The translations under genes and the position numbers were made by a program. Shown here in pieces: positions 7,315-15,676 of a stretch of DNA of 64,000 nucleotides. Source of the DNA: DASRJJ01 sp050730855. Lineage in GTDB: Bacteria > Patescibacteriota > Saccharimonadia > Saccharimonadales > UBA4665. The number at the start of each line of letters is the position of its first letter. The stretch's first letter is position 1. The notes under the pieces were generated by a model. It was not told the origin of the DNA, did not search any database, and saw only the letters and a list, made by a program, of their open reading frames with translations. The DNA lies in the NCBI GenBank assembly GCA_050730855.1, contig JBOHNU010000003.1, positions 35,325 through 99,324 on the forward strand, read 5' to 3'.

Positions 7315-9219
7315 CTACTCTTTCTTGTCGTCGACGACTTCGCCTTCTATTGGGCCTTCGTCTTTTTTCTTTTCGTCACCAGCGGTTTTGTCTTCGGCCG
7401 TTTTCTCCTCTTTGTTCTCGTACGTTTTGGCGCCGATTGGCATGATTTTGTCGGTTAGCGCTTTGGCTGCGGCTTCTAGTGCATCCTTGTCAGCCTTGTC
7501 GTCTTTGGCGACTTTTTGGGCTTCTTCTACGGCTTCGTCCAGGGTTTTTATATCCTCTTCGGCCAATTTGTCTTTGTTGTCGGACTTCATTTTTTCGGCT
7601 TGGTAGATGGCTTGCTCTAATATGTTGCGAGCTTCGACGGCTTCGCGCTTTTTCTTGTCTTCTTCGGCGTGAACTTCGGCGTCTTTGGCCATTTTTTCAA
7701 CTTCAGTCTTGTCTAAGTTGCCCGACCCGCTGATGGTGATGCTCTGCTCTTTGCCAGAACCTTTGTCCTTGGCGGTCACGTTCAAAATACCGTTGGCGTC
7801 GATGTTAAAGGTTACTTCGATTTGCGGCACGCCGCGTGGTGCAGATGGAATGCCGTCGAGCACGAAGTTGCCGAGGCGCTTGTTGCCTTCCATCATTTCG
7901 CGCTCGCCTTGGCCGACGACAATTTCTACTTGCGGCTGGTTGTCTGAGGCAGTACTAAACACCTGGCTTTTACTTGTGGGGATGGTGGTGTTACGCTCGA
8001 TTAGCTTAGTCATGACGCCGCCAAGGGTTTCGAGCCCCAGCGACAGCGGGGTTACATCCAAAAGCAGCACGTCTTTAACGTCGCCTTGCAACACGCCAGC
8101 CTGGATGGCGGCGCCTATGGCCACTACTTCGTCGGGGTTCACGCCCTTCATCGGCTCTTTGCCAAAGATTTTCTTTACTTTTTCTTGTACGGCGGGCATG
8201 CGGGTCATGCCGCCTACCAGCACGACGGCGTCGATGTCGCTGGCCTTAATACCGGCGTCCTTAAGGGCTTTCTCGCAAGGGTCGGCGGTTTTGTTTACCA
8301 AATCGCCAACCAAGCTCTCTAGTTTAGCGCGGCTTAATTTGTGCTCAAAATGCTTCGGACCGTCGGCGTCGGCAGTCAAGAACGGCAAGTTAACGTCTAC
8401 TTCTTGCGCGGTGGAAAGCTCAATCTTGGCTTTTTCGGCCTCGTCGCGCAGGCGCTGCATGGCGGCTTTATCGCCGGAGATGTCCAGGCCGTGTTCTTTC
8501 TTAAACTCATCCACAAAATGGTTGACCAAGACGCGGTCGAAGTCGGCGCCACCGAGGTGCGTGTCGCCGTTGGTAGCTTTTACTTCAAATACGCCGTCGC
8601 CCAGCTCCAAAATTGATACGTCAAAGGTGCCGCCGCCGAGGTCGTACACGGCGATCTTTTCGTCTTTCTTTTCTTTATCGAGGCCATAGGCCAGGGCAGC
8701 AGCCGTCGGTTCGTTGATGATGCGTTTAACTTCCAGCCCGGCGATTTTGCCGGCGTCTTTGGTGGCTTGGCGCTGCGAGTCGTCGAAGTAAGCGGGCACA
8801 GTGATCACGGCTTCGGTAACTGGCTGGCCGAGGAACGCTTCGGCGTCGGCCTTCAGCTTGGCCAAGATCATGGCGCCAATTTCCTCGGGACTGTACTCTT
8901 TGTCACCCATTTTTACCTTGGTGGCGTTGCCGCTTTTGACGATTTCGTAACCCATTAGCTTAAGATCGCGCTGGACTTCTTTGTCTTCCCAGCGGCGGCC
9001 GATCAGGCGCTTCACTTCGTAAATGGTGTTTTTGGAATTTGTCACCTGCTGACGGCGGGCAATTTTACCTGCCAAACGCTCACCCTTCTTATTTTCGGCC
9101 ACAACACTTGGCGTGGTGCGGTCGCCCTCGCTGTTGGCGATAACTTCGGCCTTGCCGCTTTGCATAACAGCCATTGCCGAGTTGGTCGTTCCTAAATCGA
9201 TGCCAATAATCTTTCCCAT
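7315..9219 (-). CDS. dnaK: Chaperone protein DnaK (Hsp70)
   Basis: A 634-aa protein with IIGIDLGTTNSAMAVM at the N-terminus, the Hsp70 signatures AVYDLGGGTFDVSIL and VVLVGGMTRMPAVQ, linker DVLLLDVTPLSLG, a substrate-binding domain and an acidic/lysine-rich tail ending EGEVVDDKKE. It is an ATP-dependent protein-folding chaperone in the cytoplasm working with DnaJ and GrpE. The start at 9219 has GAAAGGA upstream; an ATG further up is out of the conserved protein. It is expressed from the CIRCE-controlled promoter at 9272-9310 and followed by the small membrane protein. Confidence 0.98.
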   Translation of the reverse strand: MGKIIGIDLGTTNSAMAVMQSGKAEVIANSEGDRTTPSVVAENKKGERLAGKIARRQQVTNSKNTIYEVKRLIGRRWEDKEVQRDLKLMGYEIVKSGNATKVKMGDKEYSPEEIGAMILAKLKADAEAFLGQPVTEAVITVPAYFDDSQRQATKDAGKIAGLEVKRIINEPTAAALAYGLDKEKKDEKIAVYDLGGGTFDVSILELGDGVFEVKATNGDTHLGGADFDRVLVNHFVDEFKKEHGLDISGDKAAMQRLRDEAEKAKIELSTAQEVDVNLPFLTADADGPKHFEHKLSRAKLESLVGDLVNKTADPCEKALKDAGIKASDIDAVVLVGGMTRMPAVQEKVKKIFGKEPMKGVNPDEVVAIGAAIQAGVLQGDVKDVLLLDVTPLSLGLETLGGVMTKLIERNTTIPTSKSQVFSTASDNQPQVEIVVGQGEREMMEGNKRLGNFVLDGIPSAPRGVPQIEVTFNIDANGILNVTAKDKGSGKEQSITISGSGNLDKTEVEKMAKDAEVHAEEDKKKREAVEARNILEQAIYQAEKMKSDNKDKLAEEDIKTLDEAVEEAQKVAKDDKADKDALEAAAKALTDKIMPIGAKTYENKEEKTAEDKTAGDEKKKDEGPIEGEVVDDKKE

Positions 9220-9271
9220 TTGTTCAATCCTTTCGTTAGCAGAATGTTGCATAGAGTGCTAATACCACTTT

Positions 9272-9310
9272 ATCATAAGAAATCTAGCACTCGGCTGTCA
9301 AGAGTGCCAG
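9272..9310 (-). promoter_or_regulatory. CIRCE operator overlapping the dnaK promoter
   Basis: Minus strand: CTGGCACTC, a 9-nt spacer, then GAGTGCTAG (9284-9310), which is the HrcA-binding CIRCE element with the standard 9-bp spacing. The spacer itself contains the -35 box TTGACA, and TATGAT (-10, 9272-9277) follows 18 bp later. A third half-site, TTAGCACTC, lies downstream at 9253-9262 and can pair with the second arm. HrcA binding would cover the -35 box directly. hrcA is encoded just upstream. Confidence 0.88.
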
Positions 9311-9325
9311 TAAATCCGACACGCT

Positions 9326-9781
9326 TTACCGGCGTACGCGTACCATGGCCGGGCGGAGGGTTTCGTCGCCCATTTGGTAGCCGGGTTGTAGTTCTTCGCT
9401 TACTTCCTCGTGGTCACCGTTGTTATCTTCCACGCTGACGGCTTCGTGCAGGTGCGGATTGAACGGCTCGCCGACTGTCTTAATTTTTTGCACGCCCAAT
9501 TTCTCCAGCGCTTGTTCGAACTGCTTTACGATGCCCTTAATCCCTTTCACGTAGTCGTTACCGTCCAGGTCGGTCGGTGTGTGCTTGAGCGCTCGCTCGA
9601 AGCTATCGATAACTGGCAATAGGTCGCGCACCACGCTTGCTTTGGCCATAGATTGCAGGCTGGCCAGCTGCTCCTCGTGCCGGCGGCGTAAATTGGTGGC
9701 GTCGGCGCGTTCGCGCTGCAGGGCTTCGGTTAGCTCGCCAATTTGTTGCAACATATCGCCAGCTTTGGGTTGTTTACTCAT
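9326..9781 (-). CDS. grpE: Nucleotide exchange factor GrpE
   Basis: A 151-aa protein with an N-terminal coiled coil (about residues 5-45, with repeated Glu/Arg heptads) and a C-terminal beta-wing region, FNPHLHEAVSVEDNNGDHEEVSEE and GYQMGDETLRPAMVRV, which is the GrpE signature. It releases ADP from DnaK. The gene overlaps the end of hrcA by 8 nt and lies just upstream of the CIRCE promoter of dnaK. It is shorter than E. coli GrpE (197 aa). Confidence 0.92.
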   Translation of the reverse strand: MSKQPKAGDMLQQIGELTEALQRERADATNLRRRHEEQLASLQSMAKASVVRDLLPVIDSFERALKHTPTDLDGNDYVKGIKGIVKQFEQALEKLGVQKIKTVGEPFNPHLHEAVSVEDNNGDHEEVSEELQPGYQMGDETLRPAMVRVRR

Positions 9782-10478
9782 ATAAAACGTCCTCCAATGC
9801 TTGGCCAGCGCGGCGCACCAGCTGGGTTACGTCGCGGTAATTCTGTCGGGTGGGGCCGAGTACACCGATGTAGCTGCGGTCGGAATAAGGGCTAACGAAA
9901 CGGCTAATAATAAGTGAGCAACCGGCACTGCGACCAATGGGGTTTTCCTGGCCGATGTACACGCTGAGAGGCTGGTTGGGTGCGGTCTCGCGCAGCCACG
10001 GCTCTAGATTGTCGAGTAACGTGGCTACCTGCCTCACTTGACCGGCCTGCACAAACTCCGGCTGGCCGAACAGGTTGGACAGGCCGCTCATATACAGCTG
10101 ATTGCCGATAGTGGCCAGGCCGAGATTGTGCGTAAGCTCCACCAGCGTGTCCACGGCGTTGCGGATGGTGCGCTCCGGCAGGCCGCCGCCCTCCACCCGG
10201 GCGGCCAGGGCGCGCTCGGCTCCGCGCTCAGGCAGCGACTCTTTTTCTTCGGCCAGGTTGTTCACATAAAACCGGTAACCCTTGTCGGTAGGCACCCGCC
10301 CGGCGCTGGTGTGAGGCTGGTCGATAAACCCCAGGCGTTCCAGATCGGCCATATCGACGCGGACGGTGGCACTGCTTACGCCAAATACTTTAGCCAGCAA
10401 GTTCGAGCCGACAGGCGAGGCCACCTCGGCATATTGCTCCACAATCGCGAACAAAATTTGTCTTTGGCGCTCTGTCAT
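9774..10478 (-). CDS. hrcA: Heat-inducible transcription repressor HrcA (short form)
   Basis: A 234-aa protein with an N-terminal winged helix (TERQRQILFAIVEQY, SATVRVDMADLERLGF, TSAGRVPTDKGYRFYV), which is the HrcA DNA-binding domain, then a shortened effector domain with GVLGPTRQNYRDV near the C-terminus. Typical HrcA is about 340 aa, so a middle segment is missing or reduced. HrcA represses chaperone operons by binding CIRCE. The start at 10478 lies 9 nt from a TACAGT -10 box, so the 5' leader is only a few nt. It is transcribed with grpE. Confidence 0.9.
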   Translation of the reverse strand: MTERQRQILFAIVEQYAEVASPVGSNLLAKVFGVSSATVRVDMADLERLGFIDQPHTSAGRVPTDKGYRFYVNNLAEEKESLPERGAERALAARVEGGGLPERTIRNAVDTLVELTHNLGLATIGNQLYMSGLSNLFGQPEFVQAGQVRQVATLLDNLEPWLRETAPNQPLSVYIGQENPIGRSAGCSLIISRFVSPYSDRSYIGVLGPTRQNYRDVTQLVRRAGQALEDVLYE

Positions 10479-10487
10479 TACCCAATA

Positions 10488-10526
10488 ACTGTACCATTTC
10501 TGGCAGTCTTATTCAACGACTGCCAA
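10488..10526 (-). promoter_or_regulatory. hrcA promoter with a divergent CIRCE-like dyad
   Basis: Minus strand: TTGGCAGTC, 9-nt spacer, GACTGCCAG (10500-10526). The spacing equals CIRCE and the half-sites differ from the dnaK operator mainly by one symmetric C-to-G change. The spacer holds the -35 box TTGAAT (10511-10516), and TACAGT (-10, 10488-10493) follows exactly 17 bp later, the same layout as at dnaK. It could equally be a weak stem after the upstream kinase gene, but there is no T-tract. Confidence 0.6.
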
Positions 10527-10529
10527 ATC

Positions 10530-11261
10530 TTAGGTAAGTTTGGCGAGTTCTTCGCGCAATCGGGTGAGGAGTTGCTCGGCGATGATCATGGCCTTCTGGT
10601 AGTGCGGTTCGACGGGCTTGCCCTGGCCGATATCATTCACCACTTCGACGGTCTTATCCAGATTGTCGTTGATGACGATGTAAAAATATTCCTGCATGAG
10701 TGCATGCTCTATCTCGCGGATGGCGCTTTGCAGACGGGCTGCCAGTTCGCTGAGCGGGATCGAACCTCCGCCGCGCTTCATAAAACGCTCCTCCCAAACC
10801 TCGAAACTGGGCGGCAGCAGGAACACCGGTTTGGCATTCAGCCCCAGCTGCATGTAGTGTTCGGCTCCCTGGATATCGATGTCGGATATCGCCACCCGGG
10901 CGTGCGCTCGGCCGACTTCGGCGATAGACGAGCCGGAAATCCACGAATCGTGGATAACCGCTGCCTCGATAAACTCCTTATTATCGAGCATACGTCTGAT
11001 AACCGGCAGCTGGACGAAATGGTAGTCGACGCCATCCTTCTCCAGTTCGCCGTGGTTCGGACGCGGCGCGCGAGAGGTGTGTGAGATCAAAAAATAATAC
11101 TTGCCGGGGTTGCGCTCGAGAAGCTGATGGATGACGGCGTTTTTGCCCGCGCCGGTGATGCCCACCATCAACATGAGCGGGGCGTGACGAACGGTGTCGA
11201 GTTTAGCCGGATCTGGCCGGTACGATGCGACCTTCCGTTTTAGCGCTTCGTCTATTTCCAT
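10530..11261 (-). CDS. Guanylate kinase-like protein with altered P-loop
   Basis: A 243-aa protein with guanylate kinase architecture. The GMP-binding segment ISHTSRAPRPNHGE ... DGVDYHF is well kept (the Ser/Thr-Arg, Arg and Tyr positions). The P-loop reads GITGAGKN, with Asn in the place of the usual Ser/Thr/Gly after the lysine. Guanylate kinase makes GDP from GMP and ATP. A TATAAT -10 box lies 6 nt before the ATG, so the message is probably leaderless. Its neighbour at 11305 is a paralogue with the opposite defect. Whether this copy is catalytic is uncertain. Confidence 0.75.
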   Translation of the reverse strand: MEIDEALKRKVASYRPDPAKLDTVRHAPLMLMVGITGAGKNAVIHQLLERNPGKYYFLISHTSRAPRPNHGELEKDGVDYHFVQLPVIRRMLDNKEFIEAAVIHDSWISGSSIAEVGRAHARVAISDIDIQGAEHYMQLGLNAKPVFLLPPSFEVWEERFMKRGGGSIPLSELAARLQSAIREIEHALMQEYFYIVINDNLDKTVEVVNDIGQGKPVEPHYQKAMIIAEQLLTRLREELAKLT

Positions 11262-11304
11262 AGGCAGATTATAGGGTATTCCGGTAAAAAAAGCAACGTT
11301 TACT

Positions 11305-11976
11305 CTAGCCGAGTTTCGACAGGATCGACTGGATGATTTGCCGCGCCTTTTGCTGGTAGGCCTGCATGCGAAGTCCGGGGGGTTCCCCGCTGGCTACAGC
11401 AGCCAGGTCATGCCACGACCGATTAACGTCGTCGTTGATTACAAAAGTAAGCTCCGCGCTGTGCAGCGCGAACAAAAATGATGTCTTGGCCTCTTTCAGC
11501 CGTTTCGCTACCCTCAGCGGCTCAAACCCATGCGCCTTTATCTGAACCTGCCAGCGTTCCCAACTGGCCGGAACGATAAACACTGGTTTAAAACTTCTGA
11601 ACGGCAAGGCGCGAAAGGTTTCCAGGGCTTCTGCTAATACGGCCATCATTCCTATGCCCTCGGCAGGATAATCTTCTGGCCCGGTCGCATAAATGTCACC
11701 AAGCAGACTTGGCGCAACCTGTACAAACTGATGGTTGGCTATGCGTTCGAGCATCTCCTGCTTCGTTCGGAACCGGATTCCAACCCCGTCAACCTCATTC
11801 GGACGCGGGGTGCGGCTAGTTTGGGTCGGAATTAGACGCATGTTTCGGTGGTTTGCCGCCGCTAATATCATAAGCGTGCTTTTGCCGACAGCAGTCGGCC
11901 CGACCACAGCGACGAAATCGACCTGCCTAAGCCGTTCTAAAATCTGCGGCTGCGGCTGGTAACCAGAAAAATCCAT
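11305..11976 (-). CDS. Guanylate kinase-like protein with canonical P-loop
   Basis: A 223-aa protein with a full Walker A (GPTAVGKST) and a guanylate kinase-like TQTSRTPRPNEVDGVGIRF segment. The tyrosine that contacts GMP in the canonical G-x-x-Y-x-F motif is replaced here (GVGIRF). It and the gene at 10530 look like an old tandem duplication in which each copy lost a different part of the active site. A CATACT box lies 6 nt before the start, in keeping with a leaderless message. The substrate could be GMP or another nucleotide. Confidence 0.7.
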   Translation of the reverse strand: MDFSGYQPQPQILERLRQVDFVAVVGPTAVGKSTLMILAAANHRNMRLIPTQTSRTPRPNEVDGVGIRFRTKQEMLERIANHQFVQVAPSLLGDIYATGPEDYPAEGIGMMAVLAEALETFRALPFRSFKPVFIVPASWERWQVQIKAHGFEPLRVAKRLKEAKTSFLFALHSAELTFVINDDVNRSWHDLAAVASGEPPGLRMQAYQQKARQIIQSILSKLG

Positions 11977-12027
11977 AGCCCTAGTATGCCAGATTGAATC
12001 TCTTTGTCATAGAAGTTTTGAGTGTTT

Positions 12028-13806
12028 TTAATCTCGTTTGAGCATGACGGTGAAAGCTTCGGACGGGATGTCGACTTTACCAAACTTCTTCATGCGTTTT
12101 TTACCCTTGGCTTGTTTGGCCAGAACTTTCTTTTTGCGCGAGACGTCGCCGCCGTACAGGCCAGTAGTTACGTCCTTGCGAAACGCCGAGATATCTTCGC
12201 GCGCAATGAATCTGCCGCCCACCGCCGCCTGCAAACTCACCGGGAACTGCTGGCGCGGGATAACTTCTTTCAATTTTTCGACAATCTGCCGCCCAAGACG
12301 TTCGGACTCGCTGCGGTGAACCATAATACTTAACGCGTCAACCTTTTCGCCGGCGACATAAAAATCCAACTTAACTAAATCTTCGGCGCGGTAATCGGCT
12401 AGTTCGTAGCTGAACGAGCCGTAGCCGGATGTCAGGCTTTTGAGCTGGTCGTAAAAATCGGTCAGCAAGTTGGCAAGTGGCGCCTCAAAACTAACAAGCG
12501 CGCGCTGGTCGACGTAATTGAGGTTTTTGTGCAGACCGCGCTTGCTGGTTATTAGCTGGATGAGCGAGCCGACGTATTCCTGCGGCGCGACGATCTCGCC
12601 CTTAATCCACGGCTCGCGGATTTCTTTGATCTTGGCCACGTCCGGCAGGTCGGCGGCGCTTTTAATGTCCACCTCTTCGCCCGACAGCAACGTGATTTCG
12701 TAGTCAGTTGAAGGGTTAGTAACTACCAGGTCGAGGTTGTACTCGCGTTCCAAGCGCTCGCGCACAATATCCATGTGCAGTAGCCCCAAGAAGCCGATGC
12801 GGACACCAAAGCCAAGTACCGGCGAATTTTCCGGCTCGAACTGCAGCGCCGAATCACTTAAACTTAACTTCTCGATAGCGTCCTTTAGTTCCTGATAAAA
12901 CTCATTACTCTCCGGGAAAAATCCAGCGTAGACAAACGGCTTTACATCCTTGTAGCCGGGCAGGGGAGAGTGGCTGGGAGTTTTTGCTAGCGTAACCGTA
13001 TCGCCTACTTTCGCTTCGCGCGTAGATTTGAGGTTTGTAACAATGTAGCCGATTTCACCCGTTTCTATACTTGGCAGCGGCGACATGTCCGGTTTTAATG
13101 CCCCTACTTCCAGTGCGATTCCCTCGCTGCCGGTGGCCATCATTTTTATAATGTTATTTTTGCCGATTTTGCCATCAACCGCGCGGACATACAAAATCAC
13201 GCCGCGGTAATCGTCGTAGTAACTGTCGAAAATGAGGGCGCGGGTTGGCTTGTCGCTATCGCCTTTGGGTGGCGGCACTTCGGCAATTACCTTCTCTAAA
13301 ACCTCTGGTACGCCCTGCCCGGTTTTGGCGCTAATCTGCAAAATATCTTCAAATTGGCAACCAAGCAGGCTGGTGATTTCGGCGCCTACGCGCTCGACAT
13401 CTGCAGCTGGCAAGTCGATTTTGTTCATCACCGGGATAATCACAAGGTCAGCGGCCATAGCCAAGTAAACATTGGCCAGCGTTTGCGCCTGCATGCCCTG
13501 CGTGGCGTCCACCACCAAAATTGCGCCTTCGCACGCCTCCAGGCTGCGCGATACTTCGTAGCTAAAATCCACGTGGCCGGGTGTGTCGATCAGGTTTAGT
13601 TGGTACCCTTTGTAATCCATACGCACCGGCTGCAATTTGATGGTAATTCCACGCTCGCGCTCCAAATCCATGCGGTCGAGCAACTGCTCTTTCATCAGCC
13701 GTTTCTCAACGGTGTTAGTAACCTCCAGTAGCCGGTCGGCCAACGTCGACTTGCCGTGGTCAATATGGGCAATAATGCAAAAGTTCCGAATATGATTTTG
13801 TGACAT
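12028..13806 (-). CDS. lepA: Elongation factor 4 (LepA)
   Basis: A 592-aa translational GTPase: G1 AHIDHGKST, G3 DTPGHVDF, G4 NKIDLPAAD, and the LepA-specific C-terminal domain (YGGDVSRKKKVLAKQAKGKKRMK). It binds ribosomes and helps back-translocation or assembly under stress. The start at 13806 was chosen because the protein there begins SQNHIRNFCIIAH and a TATAAT -10 box lies 7 nt upstream, placing the transcription start at the ATG. It follows an ABC transporter gene on the same strand. Confidence 0.95.
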   Translation of the reverse strand: MSQNHIRNFCIIAHIDHGKSTLADRLLEVTNTVEKRLMKEQLLDRMDLERERGITIKLQPVRMDYKGYQLNLIDTPGHVDFSYEVSRSLEACEGAILVVDATQGMQAQTLANVYLAMAADLVIIPVMNKIDLPAADVERVGAEITSLLGCQFEDILQISAKTGQGVPEVLEKVIAEVPPPKGDSDKPTRALIFDSYYDDYRGVILYVRAVDGKIGKNNIIKMMATGSEGIALEVGALKPDMSPLPSIETGEIGYIVTNLKSTREAKVGDTVTLAKTPSHSPLPGYKDVKPFVYAGFFPESNEFYQELKDAIEKLSLSDSALQFEPENSPVLGFGVRIGFLGLLHMDIVRERLEREYNLDLVVTNPSTDYEITLLSGEEVDIKSAADLPDVAKIKEIREPWIKGEIVAPQEYVGSLIQLITSKRGLHKNLNYVDQRALVSFEAPLANLLTDFYDQLKSLTSGYGSFSYELADYRAEDLVKLDFYVAGEKVDALSIMVHRSESERLGRQIVEKLKEVIPRQQFPVSLQAAVGGRFIAREDISAFRKDVTTGLYGGDVSRKKKVLAKQAKGKKRMKKFGKVDIPSEAFTVMLKRD

Positions 13807-13837
13807 TGATATCATTATAACAGAGGTGAGGGATAAT

Positions 13838-15607
13838 TCACAGTTCGTCGTCGAGGTGCTTTTGCTGGCGCTTCCACAGGCGGGCATAAACGCCGTTTTT
13901 AGCTAGCAGGGAATGGTGCGTGCCGTCCTCTACCAGTTCGCCGCCGTCAATGACGATAATGCGGTCCATATCGGACAGCGTGCTCAGGCGGTGCGCTACA
14001 ACCAGCGCGGTTTTGCCGTGTAAGACCTCGGCAAAGGAATCTTTTATGATCTGCTCGCTTTCGCTGTCTAGCGCACTGGTGGCTTCGTCGAGCACCATGA
14101 TAGGCGCGCCCTGCAGCACAGCCCGGGCAATGGCGATGCGCTGTTTTTGGCCGCCGCTTAGCTTGACACCCCGCTCGCCAACCACGCTTTCTACCCCTTC
14201 CGGCAGCCGTTTCACGAACTGCCAGGCGTGCGCCGCTTTTAGAGCGCGCTCGATTTCGGCATCGGAGGCATCCGGCCGGGAAAGCGTTACGTTTTGCCGG
14301 ATGCTGGCGTGGAGCAGCAGCGGTTCTTGCGGCACGTAGGCAACCGCGCCGCGCAGGTCTGCCTGGCGGAGGTCGCGCACATCAATGCCGTCTATACTCA
14401 CCGCACCCGCGTCCACGTCGTTAAACCGCAGTAGCAGTTTAATTAGTGTACTCTTGCCCGCACCGCTTAAGCCCACAACCCCGACCTTTTGGCCGAGCGG
14501 TATCGCCAGCGAAAAGTCACGCAGTACCCCGGCAGCGCCCTGCGCCTTGCCGTAGGTAAACGACACTGCGTCGAATGCAATCTTGCCGGCAACCGACGGC
14601 AGCGTCTTTGGCTCGGCCGGGTCGTTCACCGTATTTTGCCGGTTCAGTACGTCGAAGGCCGGAATAATTTTATCTACCCAGTCATCGTGCGTGTCTAAAT
14701 CCTCCGACAGCGTGTAGATGCCGGATAAAATTGTCGTGGCGTACGTCACCGTCAGCACGGCTATGACTACAGAAATACTTCCGTTCGCCGTCTGATACAC
14801 CGTAAGCCACAAAAGCACGATAAAAAAGATAACCGTTAGGCACTCGCGCAGCCCTATCAGCTTGGCCTGTATTGTGTAGCGCTTGGTGAATACCACCGCT
14901 TCGTCGACGGCCGCGGCTCGGACTCTGCCCTCAAAATTGCGCTCCTGCGCTGCCGAGCGAACCGCCAGGATGTTAGAAATAATGTCGGACATCTTACCAG
15001 AATTGGTTTTGTATAGCTCGCGCGAGCGGGCGCGGTACGGGTCTATCACCTTGGACGCCCAGAACAGATAAATCGCCTGCACAATAGTAAGTAGCAGTGC
15101 CACAGCACCGAGCAGCACGTCGAACCACATAATTACCGCCAGAGGCAACAAAATGCTAAGCAAAGTGTTAATGTACGTGGCGCGGAGCGCGCGAACCAAC
15201 TGGGTAGTGCTGTCTACATACTGCCGCGTCGCGGTTGTCAGGTAGCCGGACATATTGGAGTTGAAATAATCGATGTCCGTGCCGATTAACTTGCTAAAGT
15301 AGCGTGCTGTAAGCGACGAATACACCTTGTTCTCTCCCAGCATGCCGATATACCTAACCAAAGGCGCAAGCACGCCGAGCAGCAGCGAGAAAAACCCAAA
15401 CAGCAACACGGCTTGGCGAGCTCCGTCGTAATCGCCGGTGGACATGCGGGTAATTAAAAGGCTGAGCGCTACAGGCAGCGCTACAAACTTGCACACCCGT
15501 GCAATCACCTGCAGCACAAACGAAACACGAACTTGCCACGATGCGCCGAACGTCTGCCATAAATGACGGTACACTAAAGCGTATTTATTTTTGCCCTTGC
15601 GCGACAT
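13838..15607 (-). CDS. ABC exporter (MsbA/multidrug-like half transporter)
   Basis: A 589-aa fusion of a six-helix ABC transmembrane domain (residues about 20-310) and an ATPase domain with Walker A GLSGAGKST, signature LSGGQ, Walker B IMVLDEATS and switch His AHRLST. Such half transporters dimerise and export lipids, peptides or drugs. The start at 15607 has TACGAT 7 nt upstream with TTACAG as -35 at 17 bp; the earlier ATG at 15616 lies inside that -10 box. The substrate cannot be predicted. Confidence 0.9.
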   Translation of the reverse strand: MSRKGKNKYALVYRHLWQTFGASWQVRVSFVLQVIARVCKFVALPVALSLLITRMSTGDYDGARQAVLLFGFFSLLLGVLAPLVRYIGMLGENKVYSSLTARYFSKLIGTDIDYFNSNMSGYLTTATRQYVDSTTQLVRALRATYINTLLSILLPLAVIMWFDVLLGAVALLLTIVQAIYLFWASKVIDPYRARSRELYKTNSGKMSDIISNILAVRSAAQERNFEGRVRAAAVDEAVVFTKRYTIQAKLIGLRECLTVIFFIVLLWLTVYQTANGSISVVIAVLTVTYATTILSGIYTLSEDLDTHDDWVDKIIPAFDVLNRQNTVNDPAEPKTLPSVAGKIAFDAVSFTYGKAQGAAGVLRDFSLAIPLGQKVGVVGLSGAGKSTLIKLLLRFNDVDAGAVSIDGIDVRDLRQADLRGAVAYVPQEPLLLHASIRQNVTLSRPDASDAEIERALKAAHAWQFVKRLPEGVESVVGERGVKLSGGQKQRIAIARAVLQGAPIMVLDEATSALDSESEQIIKDSFAEVLHGKTALVVAHRLSTLSDMDRIIVIDGGELVEDGTHHSLLAKNGVYARLWKRQQKHLDDEL

Positions 15608-15676
15608 ATCGCTCATCGTACCACATTGCAGGAAGCTCTGTAACAGAGAGTTCCTGTTTGCGCTATACTACATCCC

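Noticed and set aside
7685..8689. A 334-codon plus-strand frame opposite dnaK
   Set aside because: dnaK on the minus strand is unmistakable; the antisense frame has no motif and results from codon bias.
10038..11084. A 348-codon plus-strand frame across hrcA and a kinase-like gene
   Set aside because: Both minus-strand genes have conserved motifs and promoters; this frame has neither.
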